The notes: generated by a model from the letters alone, not told the origin. A stretch of 64,000 bases of DNA from Abiotrophia sp. HMSC24B09 (GCF_001815865.1 NZ_KV822202.1:9584-73583); one strand, 5' to 3'. Counted from the first letter of the stretch, positions 27,747-37,096 are shown. Translations and numbers: made by a program.

Positions 27747-28742
27747 TTAGCGATAAGTCAAGCCAATTGCCTTCTCCATCCGTGCTAGGACCTTGTTAGC
27801 CTGTTCGTTGGCCTTCTTAGCTCCGTCGGCCAAGATGTCGTCTAGGGTGCTAGAAGTCAAGAGACGATGATATTCCGCTTGGATGGGCTCTAGGGTCGCG
27901 ATAATGCTGTCGGCAATGGCCTGCTTAAAGGTCCCATAGCCAGCCTCATGATATTCAGCCACCAGAGAGTCGATCGAACGGCCAGAAAAAGCAGAGAAAA
28001 TATCCAGCAGGTTGCTGACAGCTGGTTGATTTTCACGGTCGTAATTGACTTGGCCAACCGAGTCAGTGACGGCACTCTTCATCTTCTTCAGGATGGTCTT
28101 AGGATCATCTAGGAGGGAGATGGTCGCCTTGGCATTGGTATCGGACTTGCTCATCTTGCTGAATGGGTCCTGCAGACTCATGACCCGGCCACCGGATTTA
28201 GGGGTGATGATTTCAGGTTTGACTAGGAGCTCCTTGCCCTTGCCGTAGCGTTGGTTGAAGCGGTCCACATAGTTACGGGTTAACTCCAAATGTTGCTTCT
28301 GGTCTTCGCCCACCGGTACATAGGCAGCATCATAGAGAATAATGTCTGCCACCATTAAGGCAGGGTAGCAGAGCAAGCCAGCATTGACACTTTCTTGCTT
28401 GGTGGATTTATCTTTAAATTGGGTCATGCGTTCCAATTCGCCCAAGCCGGTCGTACAGAGAATTATCCAAGCTGCTTGCGTGTGGGCTGGGACATCAGAC
28501 TGAACGAAAATGGTTGCCTTCTTAGGGTCAATCCCTAGGGCTAGATAGAGGGCCGCTAGCTCACGGGTTGTTTGGTGGAGCTTGGCTGGCTCTTGGGGCA
28601 CGGTAATGGCGTGCTGGTTGACGATACAGTAGGTAGCGTCATAGTCATCTTGTAATTCAACAAATTGGCGCATAGCTCCAACGTAGTTCCCGATAGTTGG
28701 AACCGAAGTAGGTTGAACGCCAGAAAAAATTTTTGCTTTCAT
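27747..28742 (-). CDS. trpS: Tryptophanyl-tRNA synthetase
   Basis: A 331-aa class I aminoacyl-tRNA synthetase. The HIGH-equivalent is TIGNYVGA near residues 16-23 and the KMSKS-equivalent is KMSKSD near 195. YNVDRFNQRYGKG and GLLCYPALMVADIILY are typical. The start at 28742 (MKAKIFSGVQPT) is preferred over one 5 codons upstream because AGG lies at the right distance. A consensus promoter is at 28781-28809. I looked for a T-box leader in the short 5' region and see no room for one. Confidence 0.95.
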   Translation of the reverse strand: MKAKIFSGVQPTSVPTIGNYVGAMRQFVELQDDYDATYCIVNQHAITVPQEPAKLHQTTRELAALYLALGIDPKKATIFVQSDVPAHTQAAWIILCTTGLGELERMTQFKDKSTKQESVNAGLLCYPALMVADIILYDAAYVPVGEDQKQHLELTRNYVDRFNQRYGKGKELLVKPEIITPKSGGRVMSLQDPFSKMSKSDTNAKATISLLDDPKTILKKMKSAVTDSVGQVNYDRENQPAVSNLLDIFSAFSGRSIDSLVAEYHEAGYGTFKQAIADSIIATLEPIQAEYHRLLTSSTLDDILADGAKKANEQANKVLARMEKAIGLTYR

Positions 28743-28780
28743 CAAATCGAGCCTCATTCTCTCTTAGTTTCGCTACTATT

Positions 28781-28809
28781 ATTATAACGCAGTTTCACTT
28801 AATTGACAA
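28781..28809 (-). promoter_or_regulatory. trpS promoter
   Basis: On the minus strand TTGTCA, 17 bp and TATAAT. The transcript would have a leader of only about 35 nt. Confidence 0.8.
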
Positions 28810-29047
28810 AAGCAATGTGGCGCTCGCCTGGCAAAAGAAGGCAGAGGAGAGATTGAACAAGGACTTTTAAAGAATTCCCTAAGAGTATATGAATTTTTTG
28901 TGAAGTTTTGTTTACAGCTATGAACTAATCTCGGTCTTAAGTATGATTTATTGTTAAATTTCAAAAAAAGTATAGTAATCAGGGGCTAGGGGTAGTATAA
29001 TAGCAGAGTAGTAATCGTAGTGGTTATTGAAAAAAGGAGTGATTAGT

Positions 29048-29446
29048 TTGGTAACGTTATATACGACCCCAAGTTGTACTTCATGCCGTAAGGCCCGCGC
29101 CTGGTTGGAAGAACATCAAATTCCCTACACAGAACGTAATATCTTTTCGGAACCACTGTCTCTACAAGAAATTAAAGATATTTTACGTATGACAGAAGAA
29201 GGGACAGAAGATATCGTCTCAACCCGTTCCAAAGCATATTCAGACTTAAATATTGAAATTAGCGAAATATCCTTGAATGACTTTTATCGCATTGTGCAAG
29301 AGCAACCAGGTCTCTTGCGTCGTCCAATCATGATTGACGAGAAACGCCTGCAAATCGGCTTCAATGAAGATGAAATTCGTCGTTTCTTGCCACGCGAAGT
29401 GCGTGCCTTGGAATTGCGTAAGGTGCAAGCCTTAGTCAATGAGTAA
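29048..29446 (+). CDS. spx: RNA polymerase-binding regulator Spx
   Basis: A 132-aa ArsC-fold protein that binds the RNA polymerase alpha C-terminal domain and redirects transcription under thiol stress. The redox switch Cys10-x-x-Cys13 (CTSC) is intact. The start TTG at 29048 gives the usual [11 protein letters not shown]-terminus and has AAGGAG 8 nt upstream; an in-frame TTG at 29027 would precede that RBS. TATAAT at 28996-29001 is a likely -10. The next gene encodes MecA, whose B. subtilis homologue has been linked to Spx control. Confidence 0.93.
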   Translation: MVTLYTTPSCTSCRKARAWLEEHQIPYTERNIFSEPLSLQEIKDILRMTEEGTEDIVSTRSKAYSDLNIEISEISLNDFYRIVQEQPGLLRRPIMIDEKRLQIGFNEDEIRRFLPREVRALELRKVQALVNE

Positions 29447-29459
29447 TGAATAGAGTCTA

Positions 29460-29498
29460 GGTGAGGCCGGAACCTTGTTTCTGCCTCGCCTTTCTTTT
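29460..29498 (+). terminator. spx terminator
   Basis: GGTGAGGC and GCCTCGCC with a 15-nt loop, followed by TTTCTTTT. Confidence 0.75.
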
Positions 29499-29572
29499 CC
29501 CTTAGGACAATACATTAGGATAGCGTCTTGGCCTAAAGTTTAGTATAATGAAGAAATAGAGGAGGTGTTACT

Positions 29573-30286
29573 ATGGAAATGGAACGTATCAATGAGGATA
29601 CAATCAAAGTCTTGATTATGCCGGAAGATCTGGAAGAACGAGGGATTAACTTCTTAGAACTGATTAGCAACCACGCCCGCATTGAGCAATTCTTCTACTC
29701 CATCCTGGAAGAGGTGGACGTAGAGAACCAATTCGCGGAATCTGATTCCGTCACTTTCCATGTCATCCCATCCGATCGAGGCCTCGAACTCTACATTAGC
29801 CGTAGCAGTGGTAATGGCCTAGAAGATTTGCTGGAGAACGAAGTCCTCAAACGTCTCTTGGACCGTCGTAAATCCGCCCTAAAAGATAAGCAACAAGCCC
29901 AAGATCAAGAAGATCTCAGCGTCAATGAGAAGCTAGAAGTCCTAGAAGGCTTGACCAAGGAGATTGAAGCCGAGATTGAACAGGCCCAGGATCAAGAAGA
30001 ACCTGTAGGGCCCGAGATTGTCTGCTTCGATAGCTTGGATGATTTCCTCAAGTTGGCACGTCAACTACGGGACTTCCCAGTTGAAAATAGCCTCTATCGC
30101 TACAATGACGCCTACTATCTGGTCTTGAGCGATGTGATTGGTGATTATGAACCAGACGGCCTCTACCAACAATTCCTCTTCATGCTGGAATTTGGGGAAG
30201 AAGCCACCGTCAAGGAAGCCATCTTGAAGGAACACGGGGAACTCTTGCAAGCGGGAGATGCCTTGGAATTCTTCGCACAATTTTAA
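29573..30286 (+). CDS. mecA: ClpC adaptor protein MecA
   Basis: A 237-aa adaptor that delivers substrates such as competence regulators to ClpCP. The N-terminal substrate-binding domain (MEMERINEDTIKVLI to about residue 95) and the C-terminal ClpC-binding domain (about 145-237, FDSLDDFLKLA) are joined by an acidic linker with two copies of AQDQE. Length is in the family range. GGAGGTG precedes the ATG. spx-mecA adjacency is conserved in Firmicutes. Confidence 0.92.
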   Translation: MEMERINEDTIKVLIMPEDLEERGINFLELISNHARIEQFFYSILEEVDVENQFAESDSVTFHVIPSDRGLELYISRSSGNGLEDLLENEVLKRLLDRRKSALKDKQQAQDQEDLSVNEKLEVLEGLTKEIEAEIEQAQDQEEPVGPEIVCFDSLDDFLKLARQLRDFPVENSLYRYNDAYYLVLSDVIGDYEPDGLYQQFLFMLEFGEEATVKEAILKEHGELLQAGDALEFFAQF

Positions 30287-30295
30287 GATTGACTG

Positions 30296-30329
30296 CCGTC
30301 TACAGGTTTTACCTGTAGACGGTTTTTTT
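30296..30329 (+). terminator. mecA terminator
   Basis: CCGTCTACAGG and CCTGTAGACGG pair perfectly around TTTTA, then seven T. Confidence 0.95.
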
Positions 30330-30426
30330 GTGGTCGCTTACGGGCTATGGATATGTTAAAATAAGAGTAGAATGGGCAACTGGGCGAAGACTGTCCAGTG
30401 TCATCAGGAAAAAAGGGGGAAAGAGC

Positions 30427-31920
30427 ATGACTTCAGTCATCACCTTCGGGCAGGGGGCGCATCCAGCGCAACTTCGCCTTGATAAATTAAACCGTCACGG
30501 CATTATCGCCGGTGCGACAGGGACCGGTAAGACCGTGACCCTTAAGGTCTTGGCCGAATTGCTAAGCCAAGAAGGCATTCCAGTCGTCCTCTCTGATATC
30601 AAGGGGGACCTTATGTCCTTGGCTCAAGCCAACAATACAGACGTCAGCGAGCGTCTGGCTCAGACAGGTCGTGAGAACTATGAACCAAGTTCTTATCCTG
30701 TACAACTTTGGGATGTCAAAGGCGAGAACGGGACGCCTTTGCGTTTGACCGTCTCCGATATGGGGCCTGTCATGTTAACCCGTCTCTTGGGCCTCAATGA
30801 AACCCAAGAATCCATTCTCAACGTGGTCTTCGATGTGGCCGATAAGCAAGGTCTCTTGCTGATTGACCTCATGGACTTGCGGGCTATGCTTAACTATGTG
30901 GCCGCTCATGCTGGCGAATTAAGCCAACACTACGGTAACATTCCAGCACGTTCCGTTGGGGCGATTCTACGCTCTTTGGTAATTTTAGAACAACAAGGGG
31001 CAGCCAAGTTCTTTGGTGAGCCAAGCTTAGAGATTGCTGACCTCATGCGCCAAGACAGCGACGGTCGAGGGATTGTCAACATCCTCAATGCGGAACAGCT
31101 CTTCAACCAACCAACCTTGTATGCCACTGTGCTTTTGGCCCTCTTGGCCGAGCTCTATGAGAACCTACCAGAAGTCGGGGACTTGGATAAACCTAAGTTG
31201 GTCTTCTTCTTCGATGAAGCCCACGCCCTCTTCAAGGATGCGCCGGCTGTCTTATTAGAGAAGATTGAACTCATTGTCCGCTTGGTTCGTTCCAAAGGGG
31301 TCGGGGTTTACTTCATTACCCAAAACCCAACCGATATTCCAGACAAGGTAGCCAGCCAATTGGCTAACCGCATCCAGCATGGTTTACGGGCCTTTACGCC
31401 TAAGGAACTCAAAACCGTTAAAACGGTAGCGGACACCTTCCGTCAAGAAGCCAACCAAGACCTAGCCAAGGTCATTCAAGAACTCAAGGTAGGGGAAGCC
31501 GTGGTGTCTACCCTGACGGAAGATGGGAGCCCTAGCCTGGCCGACCGGGTACTCATTTACCCACCGCAAAGTCTCTTAGGGACCATCGACCCAACCGTTA
31601 AGGCCAGCCTAATGAATAGCTCACCATTGGATGACAAGTATGGTGAAGCCATTGACCGTGAGAGTGCCCATGAAGTCATTCTCAAACAAACCCAAGAACA
31701 GGAAGCGGCCCTCTTAGCAGCCGCTCAAGCCGAAGAGGCAGCAGAAGTAGAAGAAGAGGAGGATGAAGACGTGGCAAAAACTAGCAAGAAATCAACTAGC
31801 ACTGGTGGTCGCAAGACAGACAATCTCTTGGATCGTTTCATGAAAAATGTAGTCGGACAAGTGGGTCGTGAAGTCGGCCGTGTAGTATCCCGCGGGATTA
31901 CCGGTATGTTCAAGAAGTAA
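30427..31920 (+). CDS. DUF853/YjgR-type HerA-like ATPase
   Basis: A 497-aa P-loop ATPase. GATGTGKTVTLKVLAELL near residues 27-44 is Walker A; LVFFFDEAHALFKDAP contains Walker B; VYFITQNPTDIPDKV and an ANRIQHGLRAFTPKE segment match the DUF853 (YjgR) group of helicase HerA-like proteins. An acidic tract (EVEEEEDEDV) and a basic glycine-rich C-terminus follow residue 430. Physiological role is unknown to me. The start at 30427 follows AAAGGGGGAAAG; 33 upstream in-frame codons are less likely. High G+C, housekeeping-like codon use sets it apart from the SIR2-linked HerA. Confidence 0.85.
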   Translation: MTSVITFGQGAHPAQLRLDKLNRHGIIAGATGTGKTVTLKVLAELLSQEGIPVVLSDIKGDLMSLAQANNTDVSERLAQTGRENYEPSSYPVQLWDVKGENGTPLRLTVSDMGPVMLTRLLGLNETQESILNVVFDVADKQGLLLIDLMDLRAMLNYVAAHAGELSQHYGNIPARSVGAILRSLVILEQQGAAKFFGEPSLEIADLMRQDSDGRGIVNILNAEQLFNQPTLYATVLLALLAELYENLPEVGDLDKPKLVFFFDEAHALFKDAPAVLLEKIELIVRLVRSKGVGVYFITQNPTDIPDKVASQLANRIQHGLRAFTPKELKTVKTVADTFRQEANQDLAKVIQELKVGEAVVSTLTEDGSPSLADRVLIYPPQSLLGTIDPTVKASLMNSSPLDDKYGEAIDRESAHEVILKQTQEQEAALLAAAQAEEAAEVEEEEDEDVAKTSKKSTSTGGRKTDNLLDRFMKNVVGQVGREVGRVVSRGITGMFKK

Positions 31921-31964
31921 GACCTTGCCCTATTCCTACGCCAGCCAATAAAGGAGTCGCTATC

Positions 31965-32888
31965 ATGGAAACCTTATGTCTTGGTCGTCACTTAGCCGGA
32001 GCCAGTCGCATCGCCCTAGGCTGCATGCGCATGGCCTCCCATTCGCTACAAGAAGCTAGCCAGGTTCTGGAGACTGCCCGCCAGGTCGGCATTAATTTCT
32101 TCGATCATGCCGATATCTATGGCCGGGGCGAGTCGGAAGTCCGCTTTGCTCAAGCTGTGAAGGAACTTGGTATTCCGCGTGATCAACTGCTGATCCAGTC
32201 CAAATGTGGGATTCGCCTGCCGGAAGGATATTTTGACTTTTCCAGCCAGCATATTTTGGATTCGGTAGACGGCATTCTCAAACGCCTCAAGACCGACTAT
32301 CTGGATGTCTTGCTCCTACATCGGCCCGATGCCCTGATGGAGCCGGACCAGGTGGCAGCCGCCTTCGATCGTTTGCATGCAGCCGGTAAGGTGCGTTATT
32401 TCGGCGTCAGCAACCAGAACCCTTATCAAATAGAGCTACTTCAGGCCAGTGTAAGCCAGCCCCTCATTATTAATCAATTGCAGTTGGGGCCTGCCCACAC
32501 GCCTATGATTGATGCCGGCCTCAATGTCAACATGCAAGAAGCCGCAGGTATTAACCGTGATGGGGGCATTCTGGATTATTGCCGCCTTAAGGGCATGACC
32601 ATCCAACCATGGTCGCCCTTCCAGGTAGACTTGCATCAAGGAGTCTTCATGACCCATCCTGACTATCAGCTCTTGACCGAGACCTTAAGTCAGGGCGCTA
32701 AGCAACATGGCGTGGCCTTCGAAGCCATGGTCATTGCCTGGCTCTTGCGCCATCCGGCAGGCTTCCAACCCATTGTGGGGACCATGAGCCCAAAACGGAT
32801 TGAAGCGCTGGCCCAGGCTGAACGTGTGCAAATGACTCGCCAAGAATGGTATGACATCTACAAGAGTGCAGGCAATCGCCTCCCTTAA
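31965..32888 (+). CDS. Aldo/keto reductase, YdhF-like
   Basis: A 307-aa NADPH-dependent oxidoreductase of the aldo/keto reductase superfamily. NFFDHADIYGRGESE carries the catalytic Asp and Tyr, IQSKCGI the Lys and VLLLHRPDAL the His; GVSNQNPYQIELLQ and a C-terminal VGTMSPKRIEAL phosphate-binding segment complete the pattern. Substrate unknown. AAAGGAGTC is the RBS. It is the last core gene before the AT-rich islet. Confidence 0.9.
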   Translation: METLCLGRHLAGASRIALGCMRMASHSLQEASQVLETARQVGINFFDHADIYGRGESEVRFAQAVKELGIPRDQLLIQSKCGIRLPEGYFDFSSQHILDSVDGILKRLKTDYLDVLLLHRPDALMEPDQVAAAFDRLHAAGKVRYFGVSNQNPYQIELLQASVSQPLIINQLQLGPAHTPMIDAGLNVNMQEAAGINRDGGILDYCRLKGMTIQPWSPFQVDLHQGVFMTHPDYQLLTETLSQGAKQHGVAFEAMVIAWLLRHPAGFQPIVGTMSPKRIEALAQAERVQMTRQEWYDIYKSAGNRLP

Positions 32889-32913
32889 TCAAGTGTGAAG
32901 GAGACAAGAATCA

Positions 32914-32961
32914 ATGAAATTAATCGCCATTGAAATGGGAATTAAGTGGATAATACAATAA
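32914..32961 (+). pseudogene. Truncated start of a Cof-type HAD gene
   Basis: A 15-codon ORF with a good RBS (AAGGAGAC) encodes MKLIAIEMGIKWIIQ. The first nine residues match the start of Cof-type HAD phosphatases (compare IKLIATDMDG at 35359). Homology stops exactly where A+T content rises. I read this as the remnant of a HAD gene interrupted at its ninth codon, though so short a match could be chance. Confidence 0.45.
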
Positions 32962-33350
32962 AAGCTCTAAATAGATTGAAATAAAGGAATTGGATGTTTG
33001 ATAGAAATTTTGGTGTGATGAGATGGTTTGATGTCAAGTGGTTGAAATTTAAAACGTTAAAAAGTTGGTAATCGTTAAAATATAAGAATAAGAATTTTTC
33101 TAAATGAATGTACTTAAGACCCCTATAACAGCAATTAAATTTGATACTAAATCATCATACTCAATAGTTTTGATTAGGGCAAAGTAAAGTATATTTTATA
33201 GAAATCTCTAAAGCAATTTTCTTATTGATGGTAGACTAGAAGAAAAATTTAATCACAAATGGATTATATATCAGTATTTGTAGATGATGATGTTTGATTG
33301 GAAGGAGGGACTGTTTTTAGTAAGAAAACTACAACTATGAGGAGAAGCAG
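32962..33350. other. AT-rich gene-free stretch left of islet gene
   Basis: About 390 bp of very AT-rich sequence with no convincing ORF, terminator or recognised repeat. It probably contains the promoter of the next gene; GGAAGGAGG occurs at 33300-33308 but no start follows at proper distance. Confidence 0.4.
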
Positions 33351-35015
33351 ATGAATGTAAAATTTTATCAAGATTTAATTGATGATGAACTTTCTATGAA
33401 TATTATCTTAGGTATGAAAGGTTTAGTTGAAATTGGTACTAAGAAATCGAATTTAGAAAGGGAGATTTTAAAAGACATTTCAAGTAAAAAAATATTTCAA
33501 AATAAGAATGAAGCATATAAATTTTTAAAGGAGTTATATGAAAATGGACTTAGTCACCTAGAAGATAAATTATTAAAATTCGATCCTAGGTTGGTAATAG
33601 AAGAAGCAATGATTTTTTTTACACCATTAATTAGACTTTCAATACTTAAGTTAAATGGGAAGATAGATTTAGAAGGAATTAAGTTTTATTTTCCTAAAAT
33701 ATATAAAAGTTTAAATTCTATCAATAATAATGATGAAGAAGATATAAGAATTCTTTTTGATACTCTTTCTAGCTACATAGGAATAAATAAGAAAGCTATA
33801 GATGTTTTGGTAAATGTTAATTTAGTTAGAATAGAAGAAAATCAAACTGCATCAAGTTTAAATAGACCATCAGGTAAAGAATTTTTAGAAATTTTAGATT
33901 TTTCTTTTGGAGTATGTAGACTATTCAATTTTTTTCAAATGGTTTCAAAAGAAAAAGAGAGTGATTTTTCTGATAATACCATTTATGTGGAAAATGGAGA
34001 ATTATATTATCATAATTCAAAAGATTTTATGGTTGATCTAGCTACTAACGCAGCCTTTAAAGATTTTACATATCCTGTTAAAAATAGTGAATTAAATAAA
34101 ATTTATGGTTTATATGAAGAGGAATTTGGTTTTAGTCCTAAAAAAGTACTGAATACTTTTAATGTTATGTTTAAGCCGGATTCGCTTGAAATGGTTTTTT
34201 GTAGTAGGAAAGATGAATTTCGAAAGCTAATAAATATTTCCAAAGGAACTTTAACTTATAAAGGTTTGGTAACATTATTGAAAACGGATATTTGTTTAGA
34301 ATATAACAAACAAGATAGATATGAGTTTATATTTAGTGATAAATGTAAGGTATCAGCAAAAGGTCTCGTAAAAATTCAAGATAATTATTTTTTTAATTTT
34401 GCGACTATCGCTTCATATTCAATTAAGTTAGGAAATAATTTACTAAATCAGGATTTTTTAAGGAATCATGAATTATCAAGTAAAAAAATTTCAAGGCACC
34501 TTGCTAATAGCTATGCAGAAAAATGGTTAGTTAATCTACATAGTAAGTTAACTAGTGAAAACATTTGGATTCAAATTCAGGTGAAGAATTTCGAGCAAAA
34601 ATTTAATTTTCCAGATTCTAGGGGAACAACTAAAGAAGTAGATTTTATTCTTTTTGATGCTTCCCGTAAGGTACTTTTGATTGGAGAATACAAAAATTGG
34701 CAGGATGTCTCGTTTAATTTTCTAGGTATGCATAAAGAACAAGAAAGAATAAAAAAAATAAATAAATCTCATATAAATCTTTTGAGTGTATTGGAATTGG
34801 AGAAAAGAGATCTGTTTGAACTTTTAAATCTAGAAATTGATTATGCAAAGTTAGAGTTGATAAATGTGTTTGAAAATCGAAATGTGTTGAGTAATAATAG
34901 AGAATTAGATTCAGAAAAATTTAATATTAAAAATTTTACAAGAGTTGAATTCGAAAAATTTATTGAGGATAATAAACCGCATTTTTACAAATTAAAGGAA
35001 AACAACAAAAGTTAA
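33351..35015 (+). CDS. Unknown protein with PD-(D/E)XK nuclease-like C-terminus
   Basis: A 554-aa soluble protein of no family I can name. Residues 1-380 are Lys/Asn-rich and mostly helical. Near the C-terminus VDFILFDASRKVLLIGEYKNW gives Asp431, then Glu446-x-Lys448 on a second strand, the core of a PD-(D/E)XK nuclease fold, with a conserved-looking Glu390 on a preceding helix. AGGAGAAG precedes the ATG. Its very low G+C against high-G+C neighbours, and its single-gene position next to a truncated HAD start, suggest an acquired defence or restriction gene. Nuclease activity is inferred from the motif only. Confidence 0.6.
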   Translation: MNVKFYQDLIDDELSMNIILGMKGLVEIGTKKSNLEREILKDISSKKIFQNKNEAYKFLKELYENGLSHLEDKLLKFDPRLVIEEAMIFFTPLIRLSILKLNGKIDLEGIKFYFPKIYKSLNSINNNDEEDIRILFDTLSSYIGINKKAIDVLVNVNLVRIEENQTASSLNRPSGKEFLEILDFSFGVCRLFNFFQMVSKEKESDFSDNTIYVENGELYYHNSKDFMVDLATNAAFKDFTYPVKNSELNKIYGLYEEEFGFSPKKVLNTFNVMFKPDSLEMVFCSRKDEFRKLINISKGTLTYKGLVTLLKTDICLEYNKQDRYEFIFSDKCKVSAKGLVKIQDNYFFNFATIASYSIKLGNNLLNQDFLRNHELSSKKISRHLANSYAEKWLVNLHSKLTSENIWIQIQVKNFEQKFNFPDSRGTTKEVDFILFDASRKVLLIGEYKNWQDVSFNFLGMHKEQERIKKINKSHINLLSVLELEKRDLFELLNLEIDYAKLELINVFENRNVLSNNRELDSEKFNIKNFTRVEFEKFIEDNKPHFYKLKENNKS

Positions 35016-35358
35016 ACGGGGTAAGTTGTAAAATGAAGTGTAACAGAAAAAATAAAAATGGTCAGGTTATAGAAATATAATCTGGCTGTTTTCTGTGGAG
35101 AGTAACATTGGTTTTATGGTACAATAAATAGAATTAGACAGGTTGAAGAAATAAAGGGGTATACATAAATCGTTACAAAGTGCGACACGAAGTAGCGATA
35201 AACGAAAAATATCGCTACGGAGGTAGCAAGGGAACTAGCTTGTCCACAAAATAGTTGCAAGCGTATTCTATTAAGATAATTTATTATCCAATAGAACTGT
35301 TCCGTTGCACACCCTAAATGCCCTTTGCACACCCCTAACTCAAAAAGGAGCTAATTGT
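35016..35358. other. Intergenic region with hairpin
   Basis: About 340 bp. A perfect 9-bp stem GTAGCGATA/TATCGCTAC lies at 35192-35218 without a T tract. The promoter of the HAD gene should be here. A run of imperfect 11-nt repeats, TTGCACACCCC-like, lies at 35304-35336. Confidence 0.45.
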
Positions 35359-36195
35359 ATGATAAAACTAATCGCAACGGATATGGACGGTACCCTCTTA
35401 AGAGGGGACAAGTCCTTTGATTTGGAGCGCTTCGAGCGGGCAGTTCATGCCCTGAAGGAAGCAGGAACTCGTGTTTGTATTGCCTCTGGCAATAGCTATC
35501 CTAAGTTACGTGGCTACTTTGACCAGCAACTGCGCCAGGAATTGCTCTTTGCCTCAACTAACGGCAATGCCATTATGGTAGAAGAACAAGGCCTCCATTA
35601 TAGTGCCTTAGACTACGACACGACCGAAGCCATTATTGACTTTCTCAATGAGTTCTCGGACTTCTTCTGTCTGGTCATGACTGACCGGGGTTCCTATGCC
35701 GTGACTCAAGATTTGGATGCCTTGGATCATTTCCGTCTCTACCATCCGCATATTGACCATTTGGCTAATTTCCGTGACCTCAATCCAGAAGAAGCTATTC
35801 TTCAACTATCAGTCATGAGTAAGCGGAGTGTAGCTGACAATAAGGTCATGACGCGCATTCTCAATGAGCGTTTTCCAGAGGGGCATGCGGTGACTAGTGG
35901 TGGTCGCTGGATTGATGTCTTCAGTCCTCAAGGGGGCAAGGGCAAGGCCATTCGCTACCTGCAAGACTATCTGCAGACGGATGCCAGTCAGACCATGGCC
36001 TTTGGTGATAGCCTCAATGACCAGACCATGATGGAAGTGGTCGATTATAGCCTAGCCATGGGTAATGCCGATCCAGATTTATTGGCTATCTGCCGTTATC
36101 AGATTGGCGATAACGAATCGCAAGCAGTGATTGATATCTTGGAAGCCCTAGTGGCCGACCCAAGTGCGGCCTTCCTGGCCCAATATCGTCGCTAA
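35359..36195 (+). CDS. Cof-type HAD-IIB phosphatase
   Basis: A 278-aa haloacid-dehalogenase phosphatase. Motif I DMDGTL with nucleophile Asp8, motif II in CIASGNSYPKL, motif III Lys in GKGKAIRYL, and motif IV FGDSLNDQTMMEV; the C2B cap lies between. Such enzymes dephosphorylate sugar phosphates, FMN or related metabolites. The start at 35359 has AAAGGAG 8 nt upstream. It is followed 16 nt later by a small unknown gene and then a terminator. Confidence 0.9.
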   Translation: MIKLIATDMDGTLLRGDKSFDLERFERAVHALKEAGTRVCIASGNSYPKLRGYFDQQLRQELLFASTNGNAIMVEEQGLHYSALDYDTTEAIIDFLNEFSDFFCLVMTDRGSYAVTQDLDALDHFRLYHPHIDHLANFRDLNPEEAILQLSVMSKRSVADNKVMTRILNERFPEGHAVTSGGRWIDVFSPQGGKGKAIRYLQDYLQTDASQTMAFGDSLNDQTMMEVVDYSLAMGNADPDLLAICRYQIGDNESQAVIDILEALVADPSAAFLAQYRR

Positions 36196-36211
36196 GTAAA
36201 GGAGCAAGACC

Positions 36212-36562
36212 GTGTCCAAAAAGCCAAGCAAAAGAAAGCAAAAAGCCCACAAGGAGCAAGCCCAAGATGACTTGGTGCAGGTTGACGCCTTTATGATTCC
36301 GGCGCCCTTTGCCGCCATGTATCAAGTCTTACGGGAAGCCGTGGCCGAGGATTTGTTGGCTCTCTTGAGTCAGGAATTCGCCCGGGTGGCTCGGGTCTCG
36401 GACAATGAGGAAGAAGGGGAGGCAGTGGTCGCCTATGATGCGGCCGACGTCGAACAGCTACGGATTTACCTCAATCCTAGCAATATTTCTCAGGCCCAGA
36501 AGGCGCGGGACAAGCATCAACTGGATAAATTTGTGGACCACCTCCGCCAGACGGAGGGGTAA
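36212..36562 (+). CDS. Small hypothetical protein, basic N-terminus
   Basis: A 116-aa soluble protein starting at GTG behind AAGGAGC. It has a lysine-rich N-terminus (MSKKPSKRKQKAHKEQ), then an acidic, alpha-helical body with AMYQVLREAVAEDLLALLSQEF. No family recognised. It appears co-transcribed with the HAD phosphatase gene and ends just before a perfect terminator. G+C and codon use match the core genome. Confidence 0.65.
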   Translation: MSKKPSKRKQKAHKEQAQDDLVQVDAFMIPAPFAAMYQVLREAVAEDLLALLSQEFARVARVSDNEEEGEAVVAYDAADVEQLRIYLNPSNISQAQKARDKHQLDKFVDHLRQTEG

Positions 36563-36567
36563 TATAG

Positions 36568-36600
36568 AAAGGGTGGGAAAAGAATTTCCCACCCTTTTTA
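36568..36600 (+). terminator. Terminator after HAD operon
   Basis: AAGGGTGGGAAA and TTTCCCACCCTT pair perfectly around AGAA, followed by TTT. Confidence 0.9.
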
Positions 36601-36616
36601 TCTGTGTCCAGAGACG

Positions 36617-36817
36617 TGTGAGCCCAGCCCCACTTAACCCAAAAGGCGGGGCTTGAGGTGGGACCGGCTGCAGCCAGCCTTTGGCTGTCTTCTGCCTTGC
36701 GACGCTATCGAAGGGCTAAGTCACTGAGCTTCCAAGCCCTTCAGATAGGCGCCACATCCTGGGCACCACAAGCACCCTCTTTTGGCCGTGGGTCTGGGCT
36801 CCCACTGGACTGTCAAA
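36617..36817 (+). repeat. 200-bp dispersed element, copy A
   Basis: A GC-rich noncoding element with near-perfect terminal inverted repeats (AGCCCAGCCCCAC against GTGGGTCTGGGCT) and an internal GGGACCGGCTGCAGCCAGC at 36660-36678. An inner stem GAAGGGCT...AGCCCTTC is perfect. No ORF. Confidence 0.85.
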
Positions 36818-36851
36818 GGGGACAGAGGCAAAGTTGAAGGTATTCAAAGGC

Positions 36852-37054
36852 GTGTGTACCAAACCCCACTTAAACCAAAAGGCGGTGCTTGAGGTGGGAC
36901 CGGCTACAGCCAGCCCTTGGCTGTCTTCCGCCTTGTGTCGCTATCGAAGGGCTAAGTCACTGACGTTCCAGGCCCTTCAGATAGGCGCCACATCCTGGAC
37001 ACCACAAGCACCGTCTTTTGGCCGTGGGGCTTGGCCCACACTGGACTGTCAAAA
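36852..37054 (+). repeat. 200-bp dispersed element, copy B
   Basis: Direct repeat of copy A at roughly 85-90 percent identity by eye, starting GTGTGTACC and ending ACTGGACTGTCAAA. Copies A and B are 34 bp apart, so this is a tandem pair. Confidence 0.85.
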
Positions 37055-37067
37055 AGCATAAAGAAGG

Positions 37068-37096
37068 TTGATGAAAGCATTTTCTGGATGTATAAT
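37068..37096 (+). promoter_or_regulatory. Promoter of secreted-protein gene
   Basis: TTGATG at 37068-37073 and TATAAT at 37091-37096, spacer 17 bp. About 95 nt of leader follow. Confidence 0.75.

Noticed and set aside
28743..28990. T-box riboswitch upstream of trpS
   Set aside because: The promoter is only about 40 bp from the start codon, leaving no space for a T-box; no T-box core motif was seen.
36834..37061. A 75-codon ORF inside 200-bp element B
   Set aside because: It lies in a structured repeat, lacks an RBS, and copies A and D do not keep the frame.
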